NCBI RefSeq assembly: GCF_003443735.1
Contig: NZ_CP031969.1
Location: forward strand, 1,550,001-1,614,000
Origin: Streptomyces sp. CC0208
Lineage (GTDB): Bacteria; Actinomycetota; Actinomycetes; Streptomycetales; Streptomycetaceae
DNA: 64,000 bases
Direction: 5' to 3'
A program made the position numbers and the translations under genes. The notes beneath the pieces are model-generated. The model worked only from the letters and a program-made list of their open reading frames with translations, had not been told where the DNA came from and ran no database searches. This document shows, piece by piece, positions 40,053-49,429 of the stretch; the stretch's first letter is position 1, and every line of letters begins with the position of its first letter.

Positions 40053-40852
40053 ACCGTGAGCAGATGCCCGCTCGCCCCCAGCAGCGTCGGTTCCGACTCG
40101 ATGTGCCGGCACGCTGCCAGCACGGTCTCGCGCCTGGCCGGGTCGTCCAGCCAGTCCTCCACGCCGCCCATCAGCCAGGCCACGCCCTCGACGCCGTACT
40201 GCCCCTCGACGGCCAGCCGCGCGTCCGCGAACTCCGCGGTCACCTCGCCCGGTTGGGCGAATTGGGCGACCGTGAAGAAGCCCTCGTCATGGTAGGGATG
40301 GCGACCGTCCGCGAGGACGGCGTCGGTGCGTTCGCGATGCTCCGGGATGAAGTAGCGCTCCTCACGCAGCAGGTCGTGCAGCTGCGCGTACCGGTTGATG
40401 GTGGCCGCGACCACCAGCCCGCCCGGCCGGACGACCCGGCCCGCCTCGGCCAACGCCCTTACCCGTTCGGCCTGTTCGTGCAGGTGGTACAACGGGCCGA
40501 GCAGGAGCACCACGTCGTACGACGAGTCGGATGACGCCAACTCGCGTGCGTCCCCGAGATGCGCGGCCACCCCGGGCAGCCGCGAGGCCTGGTCGACGTG
40601 GAGCGGTACGGGGTCGACGAGTTCGACCGCGTACCCGTCGCGCGCGAGCCACTCCGCGTGCACCCCGCTGCCGCCGCCGACGTCCAGCACGCGCGCGGGC
40701 GCGGCGGGCAGCAGTCTGCGCAGTACGTCCTGGGTGCGCCAGAACTCCAACCGTCCGGCGGGCGCTCCGCCCTCTCTGAGCCGGGCGTCCTCCTTGCCCC
40801 GGGCGTAGTAGGCGAGGATCTCTTCGCGCATCCGCGGAGGTGTCTCGGTCAT
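40031..40852 (-). CDS. class I SAM-dependent methyltransferase
   Basis: A 273-residue methyltransferase with the SAM motif VLDVGGGSGVHAEWLA, the acidic residue in VELVDPVP and a YDVVLLLGPLYHL motif IV. The C-terminal half is not distinctive. ATG 40852 was chosen over 40888 because family similarity starts with MTETPPRMREEILAYYARG. Substrate unknown; it is not clearly tied to neighbours. Confidence 0.8.
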   Translation of the reverse strand: MTETPPRMREEILAYYARGKEDARLREGGAPAGRLEFWRTQDVLRRLLPAAPARVLDVGGGSGVHAEWLARDGYAVELVDPVPLHVDQASRLPGVAAHLGDARELASSDSSYDVVLLLGPLYHLHEQAERVRALAEAGRVVRPGGLVVAATINRYAQLHDLLREERYFIPEHRERTDAVLADGRHPYHDEGFFTVAQFAQPGEVTAEFADARLAVEGQYGVEGVAWLMGGVEDWLDDPARRETVLAACRHIESEPTLLGASGHLLTVGRRPSV

Positions 40853-40895
40853 CGCCTCAGAGTGCTGATCGCGGGCCGGGGCGGGCAACGGAATT

Positions 40896-41558
40896 TCAGG
40901 AGCCGCGTGCCGTCACCAGCCCCGACTCATAGGCGAACACGACCAGTTGGGCGCGGTCTCGGGCACCCAGTTTCGTCATCGCTCGGCTGATGTGCGTCTT
41001 GGCCGTGAGAGGGCTGATCACCATGTGCTCGGCGATCTCCTCGTTGGTCAGGCCGCGGGCGGCCAGGGCCGTGACCTCGCGTTCGCGGCGGGTGAGGCAC
41101 TCCAGGCCGGGGGCGGTGGACCGGTCCGGGGGGCGGGAGGCGAACTCGCCGATGAGGGTGCGCGTGACCGCGGGGGACAGCAGCGCCTCGCCCCGGGCCA
41201 CCACCTCGATGGCCTGGAGGAGGTCGGCCGGTTCGGTGTCCTTCAGCAGAAAGCCGCTCGCACCCGCCCGCAGCGCCTCGAAGACGTACTCGTCGAGACC
41301 GTAGTTGGTGAGGATCACCACGCGGACATCCGCCAGCTCGGGATCGGCGGCGATCCGCCGGGTCGCTTCGATACCGGTCATCACCGGCATCTGTACGTCG
41401 ATCAGCGCGATGTCGGGCACCTGCGCCCGCACCAGCTCCACGCCCCGCTCCCCGTCCGCCGCCTCCCCGACCACCTCGATCCCGTCCTCGGCGTCGAGCA
41501 GGGCCCGGAACCCGGCCCGCATCAACGCCTGGTCGTCGACGAGCGCCACCCTGATCAC
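40896..41558 (-). CDS. NarL/LuxR-type response regulator (second two-component system)
   Basis: A 220-residue regulator with receiver residues DD near 8-9, D54 (LIDVQMP) and Lys in LLKDTEP, plus a LuxR helix-turn-helix (LTRREREVTALAARGLTNEEIAEH). GTG 41558 has GGAGG seven bases upstream. Its kinase gene lies upstream on the same strand, but separated by an unusual 540-base repeat spacer instead of the usual overlap. Target genes are unknown. Confidence 0.9.
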   Translation of the reverse strand: MIRVALVDDQALMRAGFRALLDAEDGIEVVGEAADGERGVELVRAQVPDIALIDVQMPVMTGIEATRRIAADPELADVRVVILTNYGLDEYVFEALRAGASGFLLKDTEPADLLQAIEVVARGEALLSPAVTRTLIGEFASRPPDRSTAPGLECLTRREREVTALAARGLTNEEIAEHMVISPLTAKTHISRAMTKLGARDRAQLVVFAYESGLVTARGS

Positions 41559-42098
41559 ACCGACACCTCCACACCCACAAGGAAGCCGCCCCACGCCTCA
41601 TTCACGCCGCCTCCCCGACACCGGTACAGGGTCCGACGGGGAGCCGACCGCCCCCACCGCGGCGGCCGGTCCCGGTCCCGGTCTCGGTCCCTGGCGAGCG
41701 ATCCCCCGCACAACCATGAAGCCGTCCCCCACCGAGACAACCCCACACAACCCACCCCGGAACCGCCCCGCGCCCCCGCGGCCGACCCCGCAGACCTCGA
41801 AACCGTCCCCACAGCCGTTCCCCACGCCCGCCCCCTCCCGCCACCAAATCACCCCACCCACCCAACCGATCCAGCACACACCGCGAAGCCGTCCCCCACA
41901 GCGACAACCACACACAGCCCACCTCGGAACCGCCCCGCCCCCTCGCGGCCAATGCCGCACACCGCGAAGCCGTCCCTCACCCCGGCAACCCACACGCGCC
42001 CCCGCCAGTCCGCCACCCACCCTCGCAACCAATCCCCCGGGGCCCCCGTCCTCAAGCCCCCGCACCCCTCGCACACCGAGACGCCACCCCGTGCCCGA
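41559..42098 (-). repeat. four-copy ~81-base tandem repeat between histidine kinase and response regulator genes
   Basis: Imperfect copies begin at about 41718, 41799, 41885 and 41966, each marked on the plus strand by GAAGCCGTCCCCCAC or a close variant; spacings are 81, 86 and 81 bases. The plus strand is C-rich, so any operon transcript carries a G-rich repeat. Conceptual minus-strand translation gives a recurring 27-residue Gly/Arg/Val pattern, but the 86-base step shifts frame, arguing against a protein. The rest of the 540-base gap shows no gene. Confidence 0.6.
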
Positions 42099-43217
42099 TC
42101 ACACCCGCTCCCCCGCACCCAAAGGCAGCTCCGCCCGCACCGAGAACCCGCCCTCCGCGCGCGGGCCGGTGTGCAGCGTGCCGCCCAGGGCCGTGACACG
42201 TTCACGCATGCCCGTGAGGCCGTGGCCGGGCTGCGGCGGCCGGTCCGGGTCCGCGGCTCCGTCGTCGTCCACTCGGATCGTCAAGTCGTCCACGCCGTAG
42301 GCCAGTTCGACCCGCACCTTCGCCGGTCCCGCGTGCCGTGCCGCGTTGGTCAGGGACTCCTGGACGATCCGGTACACGGCCCGGTCGAGCGGGGCGGGCA
42401 GGGCGCACTCCTCGCCCCTCACGCACAGTTCGATGGCGAGGCCCGCGGCCCGCGCCCGCTCCACGAGCAGCGCCGGGGTGCCGGTCGGCTCGTCGGTGCG
42501 CAGGACCTCCAGCGTGGCGCGCAGCTCGCGCATGGCCTCGCCGCCCGCCTCCTGGATGGCGAGCAGGGCGGGCGGCACCTCCTCACCGCGCTTGCGCGCC
42601 AGATGGACGGCCACGCCCGCCTGGAGCTTGACGATGGAGATGCTGTGGGTGAGGGAGTCGTGCAACTCCCGGGCTATCCGCAGGCGTTCCTCGCCGGCCC
42701 GGCGCAGGGCGGCCTCCTCCCGGGTCCGCTCGGCCTCCAGGGCACGCTGTTCGGTCTGGCGCAGATAGGCCTGCCAGTTGCGGCCGGCGAGGCCCGTCAC
42801 CACCGCGCACACGAACCAGCCCGCGAGCAGCGCGGTCTTCTCGACCGCCTCGTGGGCCGTGGGACCCGTCGCCGCGTACACCCCGAGGAAGACCCCGCTC
42901 GCCCCCGCGGCCCAGCTCCGGTGTCCCCCCTGGGAGGCCAGGTGGACGGCGGCGAAGACGGACAGCGCGCCGAGGGGGCCCGGGTGGGCGTGCAGGACGT
43001 ACACCGCCCCGCTCACCGTGGCCACGGCCAGCACCACCAGCGGGGCCGTGCGGTGGAACGCCAGAGCGGCCGCGCTCACCGCGAGGAACCCGAAGTCGAG
43101 GGCGGTCGTGTCCGCGTCGAGAGCCGCCGCGGCCACGACGAGGGCGCCGACCACGACCACGAGGGCCAGATCGGCGAGCCGCTGGGAGATGGCCGGATCG
43201 ACCGGGTGCCCGCTCAT
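42099..43217 (-). CDS. NarL-family sensor histidine kinase (second two-component system)
   Basis: The 372-residue kinase has five or six N-terminal membrane helices without a sizeable external domain, then ARELHDSLTHSISIVKLQAGV with acceptor H186, and a HATPase_c domain ending HGLTGMRERVTALGG. ATG 43217 or 43223 may serve as start. It is the likely partner of the regulator at 40896-41558. The signal is unknown. It is divergent from the AhpD-like gene. Confidence 0.88.
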   Translation of the reverse strand: MSGHPVDPAISQRLADLALVVVVGALVVAAAALDADTTALDFGFLAVSAAALAFHRTAPLVVLAVATVSGAVYVLHAHPGPLGALSVFAAVHLASQGGHRSWAAGASGVFLGVYAATGPTAHEAVEKTALLAGWFVCAVVTGLAGRNWQAYLRQTEQRALEAERTREEAALRRAGEERLRIARELHDSLTHSISIVKLQAGVAVHLARKRGEEVPPALLAIQEAGGEAMRELRATLEVLRTDEPTGTPALLVERARAAGLAIELCVRGEECALPAPLDRAVYRIVQESLTNAARHAGPAKVRVELAYGVDDLTIRVDDDGAADPDRPPQPGHGLTGMRERVTALGGTLHTGPRAEGGFSVRAELPLGAGERV

Positions 43218-43384
43218 GCCCACACGCTAGACCGGCGCACCGACACCGGCGTCAGCCCTGTGGACAACTCCCCCGCTACTCCCCCCGCAGTAGTGCCCAG
43301 GCCGGCCCGCGCTCCCGGACGCAGCGCCAACTCCCTCCGGACGTACGACGACCGCGCCCGAGACCCACGGGCAAGGTGCTGGGC

Positions 43385-44389
43385 ATGTCCACATCCTTCC
43401 GCTACACCCGGCCCCTGCCGCCCAAGTCCGCCACCGGCCCGGTCGCCGAGGTCTACGAGCAACTGTCCCGGGACTTCGGCATCGACGAACCCGTCACCTT
43501 CGTGGTCCTGTCCTCCGCGCCGGAGCTCCTCGCCCCCGCGTGGGCGCTGATGCGTGAGTCGCTGATCGCCGGCCCCGGCAGCCGCACCGGCAAGGAACTC
43601 GCGGCGCTCGGGGTCTCGCTGGCCAACCGGTGCCCGTTCTGCGTGGACGCGCACACCATGCTGCTGCACGCCACCGGCGACCACGCACTCGCCGAACGCG
43701 TCGCCCGAGGAGAGCGGCCGGTGAACGAGGAGCACGCGCGGGTGCTGGAGTGGGGCAGGCACACGCGCGTGCCGGGCGGCCTCGGCGCGGCGCCGTACCC
43801 GTTCCCGCGCGAGCACGCTCCGGGCTATCTCGGCACCGCGTTCGCCTTCCACTTCATCAACCGGATCGTGTCCGCCCTGCTCACCGAGAGCCTGCTGCCG
43901 GGCAACGTCCAGCGCTTCCGGGCCGTGCGCAGCCTCGCGGGCCGTACGCTCGCCCGGACCGTACGCCGACCCGCCCGGCCCGGTGCGTCCCTCGCGCTGC
44001 TCGACCTGCCCGACCCCGGCGAAGCGCCCGCGTGGGCGGACGGTACGCCCGTCGGACTCGCCTATGCGGCGCTGCTCCGGGCGGCCATGGCGGGCGCCGG
44101 CCTCCTCGGCACCGACGACCAGGACCTCGTGGAGGAGGTACTGCTGGACTGGGACGGCTCGCACCCGCCGCTCGACCTGCGCGGCTTTCCGGACCGGCGG
44201 GAGCGTCCCGGGGCGCGTCTGGTGCTGCTGGCCGCGCTCGCGCCGTACCGGATCAGCGACGAGGACGTGGCGGCCTGGCGGCGGCCGGAGCACACCGACC
44301 ACTGTCTGGTGCAGCTTGTGGCCTACGGGGCGTTCCTGGCCGTGGACCGCATCGAGTCGGCCCTCCACCGGCCCATCGCCCGGACATAA
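43385..44389 (+). CDS. AhpD/carboxymuconolactone-decarboxylase family protein
   Basis: A 334-residue protein whose N-terminal half carries the AhpD-type redox centre NRCPFCVDAHT (C83, C86, H90). The family includes alkylhydroperoxidases and decarboxylases; the CxxC suggests a thiol peroxidase-like reaction. The C-terminal half extends well beyond a single AhpD domain and may be a degenerate second copy. It starts after the divergent kinase gene with about 160 bases between. Confidence 0.8.
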   Translation: MSTSFRYTRPLPPKSATGPVAEVYEQLSRDFGIDEPVTFVVLSSAPELLAPAWALMRESLIAGPGSRTGKELAALGVSLANRCPFCVDAHTMLLHATGDHALAERVARGERPVNEEHARVLEWGRHTRVPGGLGAAPYPFPREHAPGYLGTAFAFHFINRIVSALLTESLLPGNVQRFRAVRSLAGRTLARTVRRPARPGASLALLDLPDPGEAPAWADGTPVGLAYAALLRAAMAGAGLLGTDDQDLVEEVLLDWDGSHPPLDLRGFPDRRERPGARLVLLAALAPYRISDEDVAAWRRPEHTDHCLVQLVAYGAFLAVDRIESALHRPIART

Positions 44390-44473
44390 GCGGACACATG
44401 ACGCGACGACGGCAGGGCACAGTGACGGCACAGGTACGGAGCGAGTTCACACTTCCGCCCCACAGGGAGACAT

Positions 44474-45208
44474 GTGAAACTGGCGTCCGTCCGCAGTGCG
44501 GACCCCTCCGCACCGTCCGTCCCCCACGAAAAGTGCGCCGTGCGAACTCTTTCCCTGCCGCTCGCGCTCACCGCGCGCATCTCGCCCGTCGTCGTGCTCG
44601 CCGCGGCGGGCTGGGTGCTGACGTCGGGCCCGGCCACCACGCCGGCCACCCAGAAGGAGTCGTCGGCGCCGCAGTCCGCCGGCGAGTCCCCCTCGGGCGC
44701 GTCCACGGCGGCCGCCACGAAGCAGTACACCGCCGCGCCCGCGCCGTGCGGCAGCATCAGCGCGGCGACGATCAAGTCGCTGGTGCCGGGCGCCAAGACG
44801 GCCGGCAAGGAGATCCCCTCGACGGACACGGCACTGCGCCGCACCTGCTCCTGGAACGCGCTCAAGGGGTACGACTACCGCTGGCTGGACGTGTCCTTCG
44901 AGATCACGGAGTCCGACCAGGCGGCCGCCAAGTCGTACAAGGAGAACGTCGACGACAAGAGCGGCGGCGGAAACGTCCCCGGCGTCGGGGACGCCGGGTA
45001 CTCGGTGGTGAACCTCACCACCGAGAACAAGCAGCAGACCCGTGAGGGCGTGGTCATGATCCAGGCGTCCAACGCGCTGGTGACCGTGACGTACAACGGC
45101 AGCGACTTCGAGTCCAAGAAGGCGCCCAGCACGGACGAGATCAACAAGGGTGCCATCAAGGCCGCCAAGGAGGCGGTCGCTGCGCTGGAGAGCGGCCGGA
45201 AGGCCTGA
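44474..45208 (+). CDS. secreted or lipid-anchored protein of DUF3558-like type
   Basis: A 244-residue protein with GTG 44474 preceded by AGGGAGA. A hydrophobic segment near residues 28-50 (ARISPVVVLAAAGWVLTSG) acts as signal or anchor, followed by a Ser/Thr/Ala-rich linker (about 52-85) and a compact domain with two cysteines (APCGSIS, RRTCSW) spaced as in DUF3558 proteins. No lipobox cysteine is evident. Function unknown; substrate-binding or envelope role is inferred. Confidence 0.65.
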   Translation: MKLASVRSADPSAPSVPHEKCAVRTLSLPLALTARISPVVVLAAAGWVLTSGPATTPATQKESSAPQSAGESPSGASTAAATKQYTAAPAPCGSISAATIKSLVPGAKTAGKEIPSTDTALRRTCSWNALKGYDYRWLDVSFEITESDQAAAKSYKENVDDKSGGGNVPGVGDAGYSVVNLTTENKQQTREGVVMIQASNALVTVTYNGSDFESKKAPSTDEINKGAIKAAKEAVAALESGRKA

Positions 45209-45253
45209 GCCGGCAGATCCGGGCCGAGCCCGACCGCCCTCCACACACGCGTG

Positions 45254-45270
45254 GCGGCCTGTCAGGCCGC
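45254..45270. terminator. short bidirectional hairpin between convergent genes
   Basis: GCGGCCT (45254-45260) pairs with AGGCCGC (45264-45270) around a GTC loop. It overlaps the stop codon of the NCS1 permease and lies 46 bases past the stop of the secreted protein gene, so it may end both transcripts. Confidence 0.5.
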
Positions 45271-46812
45271 GATGCCCTCCTGCTCCTTGCCCTTCGGCAG
45301 CATCAGCGCGACGTAGAGCAGCAGTGACGTGGCCAGGCCCACCGCCCAGCCGTAGTCGGCCAGCGGCTTGAGGAACGGGATCAGACCGTCGGTCGGGAAC
45401 GGGCCGGCCTTCTTGCCGTCCGCGCCCACTCCCGAGTACGAGCCGCCGACCGCGAGCAGACCGCCCACCACGAAGGCGACGATGGCCCGCCAGTTCCAGC
45501 CGTTGGTGTACCAGTAGCGGCCGCCGGGCGTGTAGAGGTCGGCGAGGTGCAGGACCGTGCGCCGGACGATCCAGTAGTCGGCGATGAGGATGCCCGCGAC
45601 CGTGCCGAGCAGGCCGCCGACGACTCCGAGCCAGGTGAAGATGTAGAACTCCGGCGTGGAGATCAGCTTCCACGGGAAGATCAGGATGCCGACGACACCC
45701 GTGATCAGCGCACCCGTACGGAAGTTGATGAACTTCGGGGCCAGGTTGGACAGGTCGTACGCCGGTGAGACCACGTTGGCCGCGATGTTCACGGAGATGG
45801 TGGCGACCAGCACGATGACCAGCGCGAAGAGCAGCCCGAAGGCGTTGTCCGTCTTGGCGGCCAGCGCGACCGGGTCCCAGATGGCCTCGCCGTAGATGGC
45901 CTCGGATCCGGAGGTGACCAGCACGGCGAGGACCGCGAAGAGCGTCATCGTCGTGGGAAGACCGAGGGCCTGCCCCCAGGTCTGCGCCTTCTGACTGGCG
46001 CCGAACCGGGTGAAGTCGGGGATGTTCAGGGACAAAGTGGCCCAGAAGCCGATCATTCCCATCAGGGACGGGAAGAAGACCGGCCAGAAGTCGGCGCCCC
46101 AGCCCAGCTTCGAGGGCTGGTCGAGCAGCGCGCCGAAGCCGTCGGCCTTGACCGCGATCCAGATCAGCAGCACGAGCGCGCCGGCGATCACGAAAGGCGC
46201 GGCCCAGTTCTCGAAGTGCCGCAGGAAGTCCATGCCGCGGTAGATGATCGCGATCTGGAGCGCCCAGAACAGCAGGAAGCAGAGCCACAGGGGCCAGGGG
46301 TTGCCCGCGATCTTGCCCGCGTCCTCCCAGTGGCCGCCGGTGAGCTTGGAGCCCAGGGCGAAGATGCCGCTGCCGCCGATCCAGGTCTGGATACCGAACC
46401 AGCCGCAGGCCACGGCGGCCCGGATCAGCGCCGGGATGTTGGCGCCGCGCAGCCCGAAGGAGGCGCGGGCGAGCACCGGGAAGGGGATGCCGTACTTGGG
46501 TCCGGCGTGCCCGGTGGCCAGCATCGGGAACAGCACGATGATGTTGGCCAGGGCGATGGTGAACACGGCCTGCTTCCAGTCCATGCCGAGCGCGACCAGG
46601 CCGGAGGCCAGGGTCCAGCTGGGGATGCAGTGGGCCATGGAGATCCACAGGGCCGCGAAGTTGTACGTCGTCCACTTGCGCTCGGAGACCGGTACGGGAC
46701 GCAGGTCCTCGTTGGCGAAGGGGCTGTCGGCGGGGAAGGCCTCGGGGGCGAGCTCGACGCGGCCACCGGCGGACTGCTGTATCGGCGACCCCGTGGGGAC
46801 TGTTTCGGTCAT
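45262..46812 (-). CDS. NCS1 family nucleobase/hydantoin permease
   Basis: The 516-residue protein has about twelve membrane helices and the NCS1 signatures SFGLRGANIPALIRAAVACG and WFGIQTWIGG, matching uracil, allantoin and benzyl-hydantoin importers. It is the last gene of the catabolic island, 160 bases after the LLM oxidoreductase, and would import the pyrimidine or hydantoin substrate in symport with H+ or Na+. The exact ligand cannot be told by eye. Confidence 0.9.
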   Translation of the reverse strand: MTETVPTGSPIQQSAGGRVELAPEAFPADSPFANEDLRPVPVSERKWTTYNFAALWISMAHCIPSWTLASGLVALGMDWKQAVFTIALANIIVLFPMLATGHAGPKYGIPFPVLARASFGLRGANIPALIRAAVACGWFGIQTWIGGSGIFALGSKLTGGHWEDAGKIAGNPWPLWLCFLLFWALQIAIIYRGMDFLRHFENWAAPFVIAGALVLLIWIAVKADGFGALLDQPSKLGWGADFWPVFFPSLMGMIGFWATLSLNIPDFTRFGASQKAQTWGQALGLPTTMTLFAVLAVLVTSGSEAIYGEAIWDPVALAAKTDNAFGLLFALVIVLVATISVNIAANVVSPAYDLSNLAPKFINFRTGALITGVVGILIFPWKLISTPEFYIFTWLGVVGGLLGTVAGILIADYWIVRRTVLHLADLYTPGGRYWYTNGWNWRAIVAFVVGGLLAVGGSYSGVGADGKKAGPFPTDGLIPFLKPLADYGWAVGLATSLLLYVALMLPKGKEQEGIAA

Positions 46813-46972
46813 GGGCAGGCCAATCGATCAGGACGGGACGGGATAGGCCGTGCGGGGGCCTTGGGTGGGACCGGGACGGGCGGGGAGGCCTTTCCCGGCC
46901 CCACCACCCCTCCCCGGGACGGCGGGAAGGGGGGACAAGGTGTGGGGGGTCGGTCGAGCGGTCGCGGTGGGG

Positions 46973-47992
46973 TCAGGAGTTGACGGCGGGGATGATCTCG
47001 GCCCCGTACGCGTCGATGGTGGCTTCCTGGGCGTCGTGCATGTCGTAGACGGCGAACTGGTCGACGCCCAGTTCGCGCAGCGCGTTCAGCTTCTCGATGT
47101 GCTTCTCGACCGGTCCGATGACGCAGAACCGGTCGACGATCTCGTCGGGCACGAACGCGGTGTCCGGGTTGTCGGCGCGCCCGTGGTGCGAGTAGTCGTA
47201 CCCCTCGCGCGCCTTGATGTAGTCGGTGAGTTCCTGAGGGACCAGACCGCCGCCGGAGCCGTACTTGGAGACCAGGTCGGCGACGTGGTTGCCGACCATC
47301 CCGCCGAACCAGCGGCACTGCTCACGCGCGTGGGCGAGGGCCTCGGGCGAGTCGTCCGCGGTGACGTAGGCCGGGGCGGCCACGCAGATCTTCACCTCGG
47401 AGGGGTCGCGGCCTGCGGCGACGGCCGCGTCCTTCACGGCCTTGACCATGTACTCGGTCAGATAGAGGTCGGAGAGCTGGAGGATGAACCCGTCGGCCTC
47501 CTCGCCGGTCATCTTCAGGGCCTTCGGGCCGTACGCCGCCATCCATACGGGGAGTTCGGCGCCCTCCTTGATCCACGGGAACCTGATCACCGTGCCGCCG
47601 AGGTCGGCCTCCTGGCCCGAGCCGAGCGCCCGGATGACCTTCATGGCCTCGCTGATGCGGGCCAGCGTGTTGGGCGTACGCCCCGCGACGCGCATCGCGG
47701 AGTCACCGCGGCCGATGCCGCAGACCGTGCGGTTGCCGAACATGTCGTTGAGGGTGGCGAAGGTGGAGGCGGTGACCTCCCAGGTGCGGGTGCCCGGGTT
47801 GGTGACCATCGGGCCGACCTTCAACTTCGAGGTGTTCGCGAGAATCTGACTGTAGATCACGAACGGCTCCTGCCAGAGCACGGCGGAGTCGAAGGTCCAC
47901 CCGTAGGTGAAGCCGTTGCGTTCGGCCCGCTTCATCAGGCTGATGACCTTCGAGGCGGGCGGATCCGTCTGCAGGACGAGTCCGAAGTCCAT
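46973..47992 (-). CDS. LLM-class (F420/FMN-dependent) oxidoreductase
   Basis: A 339-residue luciferase-like barrel protein: MDFGLVLQTDPPASKVISLM, GPMVTNPGTRTW, TVCGIGRGDSAMR and LPVWMAAYGPKALKMTGEEADGF. It resembles the F420-dependent CPS_4043-type group as I recall it. ATG 47992 has AGGAG eight bases upstream. It is the only redox enzyme in the catabolic island and lies 11 bases after the dihydropyrimidinase gene, so it may act on the pyrimidine ring or on a breakdown product. Cofactor (F420 or FMN) is unproven. Confidence 0.82.
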   Translation of the reverse strand: MDFGLVLQTDPPASKVISLMKRAERNGFTYGWTFDSAVLWQEPFVIYSQILANTSKLKVGPMVTNPGTRTWEVTASTFATLNDMFGNRTVCGIGRGDSAMRVAGRTPNTLARISEAMKVIRALGSGQEADLGGTVIRFPWIKEGAELPVWMAAYGPKALKMTGEEADGFILQLSDLYLTEYMVKAVKDAAVAAGRDPSEVKICVAAPAYVTADDSPEALAHAREQCRWFGGMVGNHVADLVSKYGSGGGLVPQELTDYIKAREGYDYSHHGRADNPDTAFVPDEIVDRFCVIGPVEKHIEKLNALRELGVDQFAVYDMHDAQEATIDAYGAEIIPAVNS

Positions 47993-48003
47993 GGGCGCCA
48001 CTC

Positions 48004-49398
48004 CTAGTTGAGGTACTGACAGGTGGAGCGCGGGGTGTACGTGCCGTGCCCGGCGTGTCCGGTGTACTCCCGCTCGGTGATGACGAGTTCGCCGCGCGAG
48101 AGGACCGTCTCGACCCGGCCGGTGAGGCGCTTGCCCTCGTAGGCCGAGTAGTCGACGTTCATGTGGTGGGTCTCGGCGGAGATGATCTGCTCGGCGTGCG
48201 GGTCGTAGATGACGACGTCCGCGTCGGCGCCCGGGGCGATGGTGCCCTTCTTCGGGTACATGCCGAACATCCGGGCCGGGGTGGCGCAGGCGATCTCGAT
48301 CCAGCGGCGGCGGGTGATGTGCCCGTCGACGACGGCCTGGTGGAGCAGGTCCATGCGGTTCTCGACGCCCGGCAGGCCGTTGGGGATCTTCGAGAAGTCG
48401 CCGCGGCCCAGCTCCTTCTGGCCCACGAAGCAGAAGGGGCAGTGGTCGGTGGAGACCACCTGGAGGTCGTTGGTCCTGAGGCCCTGCCACAGCTTGGCCT
48501 GGTGCTCCTTCGGGCGCAGGGGCGTCGAGCACACGTACTTCGAGCCCTCGAAGTCCGGCTCCGCGAGGTTGTCCGTGGAGAGGAACAGATACTGCGGGCA
48601 GGTCTCGCCGAAGACGTTGAGGCCCTCGTCCCGCGCCCGCGCCAGCTCGGCCACCGCCTCCATGGCCGAGACGTGCACGACGTACAGGGGGGCGCCGGCG
48701 ACCTGCGCGAGCTTGATGGCGCGGTGGGTGGCCTCGGCCTCCAGGAGCGCCTTGCGGACCTCGCCGTGGTAGCGGGGGTCGGTCTCGCCGCGTGCCAGCG
48801 CCTGCTCGACCAGGACGTCGATCGCGATGCCGTTCTCGGCGTGCATCATGATCAGGCCGCCGTTGTCGGCGGAGCGCTGCATGGCGCGCAGGATCTGGCC
48901 GTCGTCGGAGTAGAAGACGCCGGGGTAGGCCATGAACTGCTTGAAGGAGGTGACCCCCTCCTCCACCAGCAGGTCCATCTCCTTGAGCGTCTCCTGGTTC
49001 ACATCGGAGACGATCATGTGGAATCCGTAGTCGATGGCGCAGTTGCCCTCGGCCTTGGCGTGCCAGGCGTCCAGGCCCTCGCGCAGCGAGTGGCCCACGC
49101 TCTGCACCGCGAAGTCGACGATGGTCGTCGTACCGCCCCAGGCGGCGGCCCGGGTGCCGGTCTCGAAGGTGTCGGAGGCGAAGGTGCCGCCGAACGGCAG
49201 CTCCATGTGGGTGTGGGCGTCGACGCCACCGGGGATCACGTACTTTCCGGTGGCGTCGATCGTGCGGTCCGCGGTCCAGCTCTGGGTACCGGGCACGGCG
49301 AGGGCGGCGATGCGGCCGTCCTCGATCAGCACGTCGGCGTGGATCTCGTCGGACGCGGTGATGACGAGGCCACCGCGGATGACGGTACGGCTGCTCAT
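48004..49398 (-). CDS. hydA: dihydropyrimidinase / hydantoinase
   Basis: The 464-residue amidohydrolase has the binuclear metal site: DAHTHMELPF (H62, H64), carboxylated lysine K153 in TSFKQFMAYPG, and HAENG, HVSA and DHCPF further on. It opens dihydrouracil, dihydrothymine or 5-substituted hydantoins to N-carbamoyl amino acids. It is followed by the oxidoreductase and preceded by an amidohydrolase that fits the next step, removal of the carbamoyl group. Confidence 0.95.
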   Translation of the reverse strand: MSSRTVIRGGLVITASDEIHADVLIEDGRIAALAVPGTQSWTADRTIDATGKYVIPGGVDAHTHMELPFGGTFASDTFETGTRAAAWGGTTTIVDFAVQSVGHSLREGLDAWHAKAEGNCAIDYGFHMIVSDVNQETLKEMDLLVEEGVTSFKQFMAYPGVFYSDDGQILRAMQRSADNGGLIMMHAENGIAIDVLVEQALARGETDPRYHGEVRKALLEAEATHRAIKLAQVAGAPLYVVHVSAMEAVAELARARDEGLNVFGETCPQYLFLSTDNLAEPDFEGSKYVCSTPLRPKEHQAKLWQGLRTNDLQVVSTDHCPFCFVGQKELGRGDFSKIPNGLPGVENRMDLLHQAVVDGHITRRRWIEIACATPARMFGMYPKKGTIAPGADADVVIYDPHAEQIISAETHHMNVDYSAYEGKRLTGRVETVLSRGELVITEREYTGHAGHGTYTPRSTCQYLN

Positions 49399-49429
49399 GT
49401 TCCCTCTCCTGCCAGGGTGGACGGTTCGG

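Noticed and set aside
41598-42205. Minus-strand frames with a 27-residue repeat (Gly/Arg/Val-rich)
   Set aside because: Repeats lie in different frames because one spacing is 86 bases; more likely a DNA repeat, though kept as an open question in the findings.
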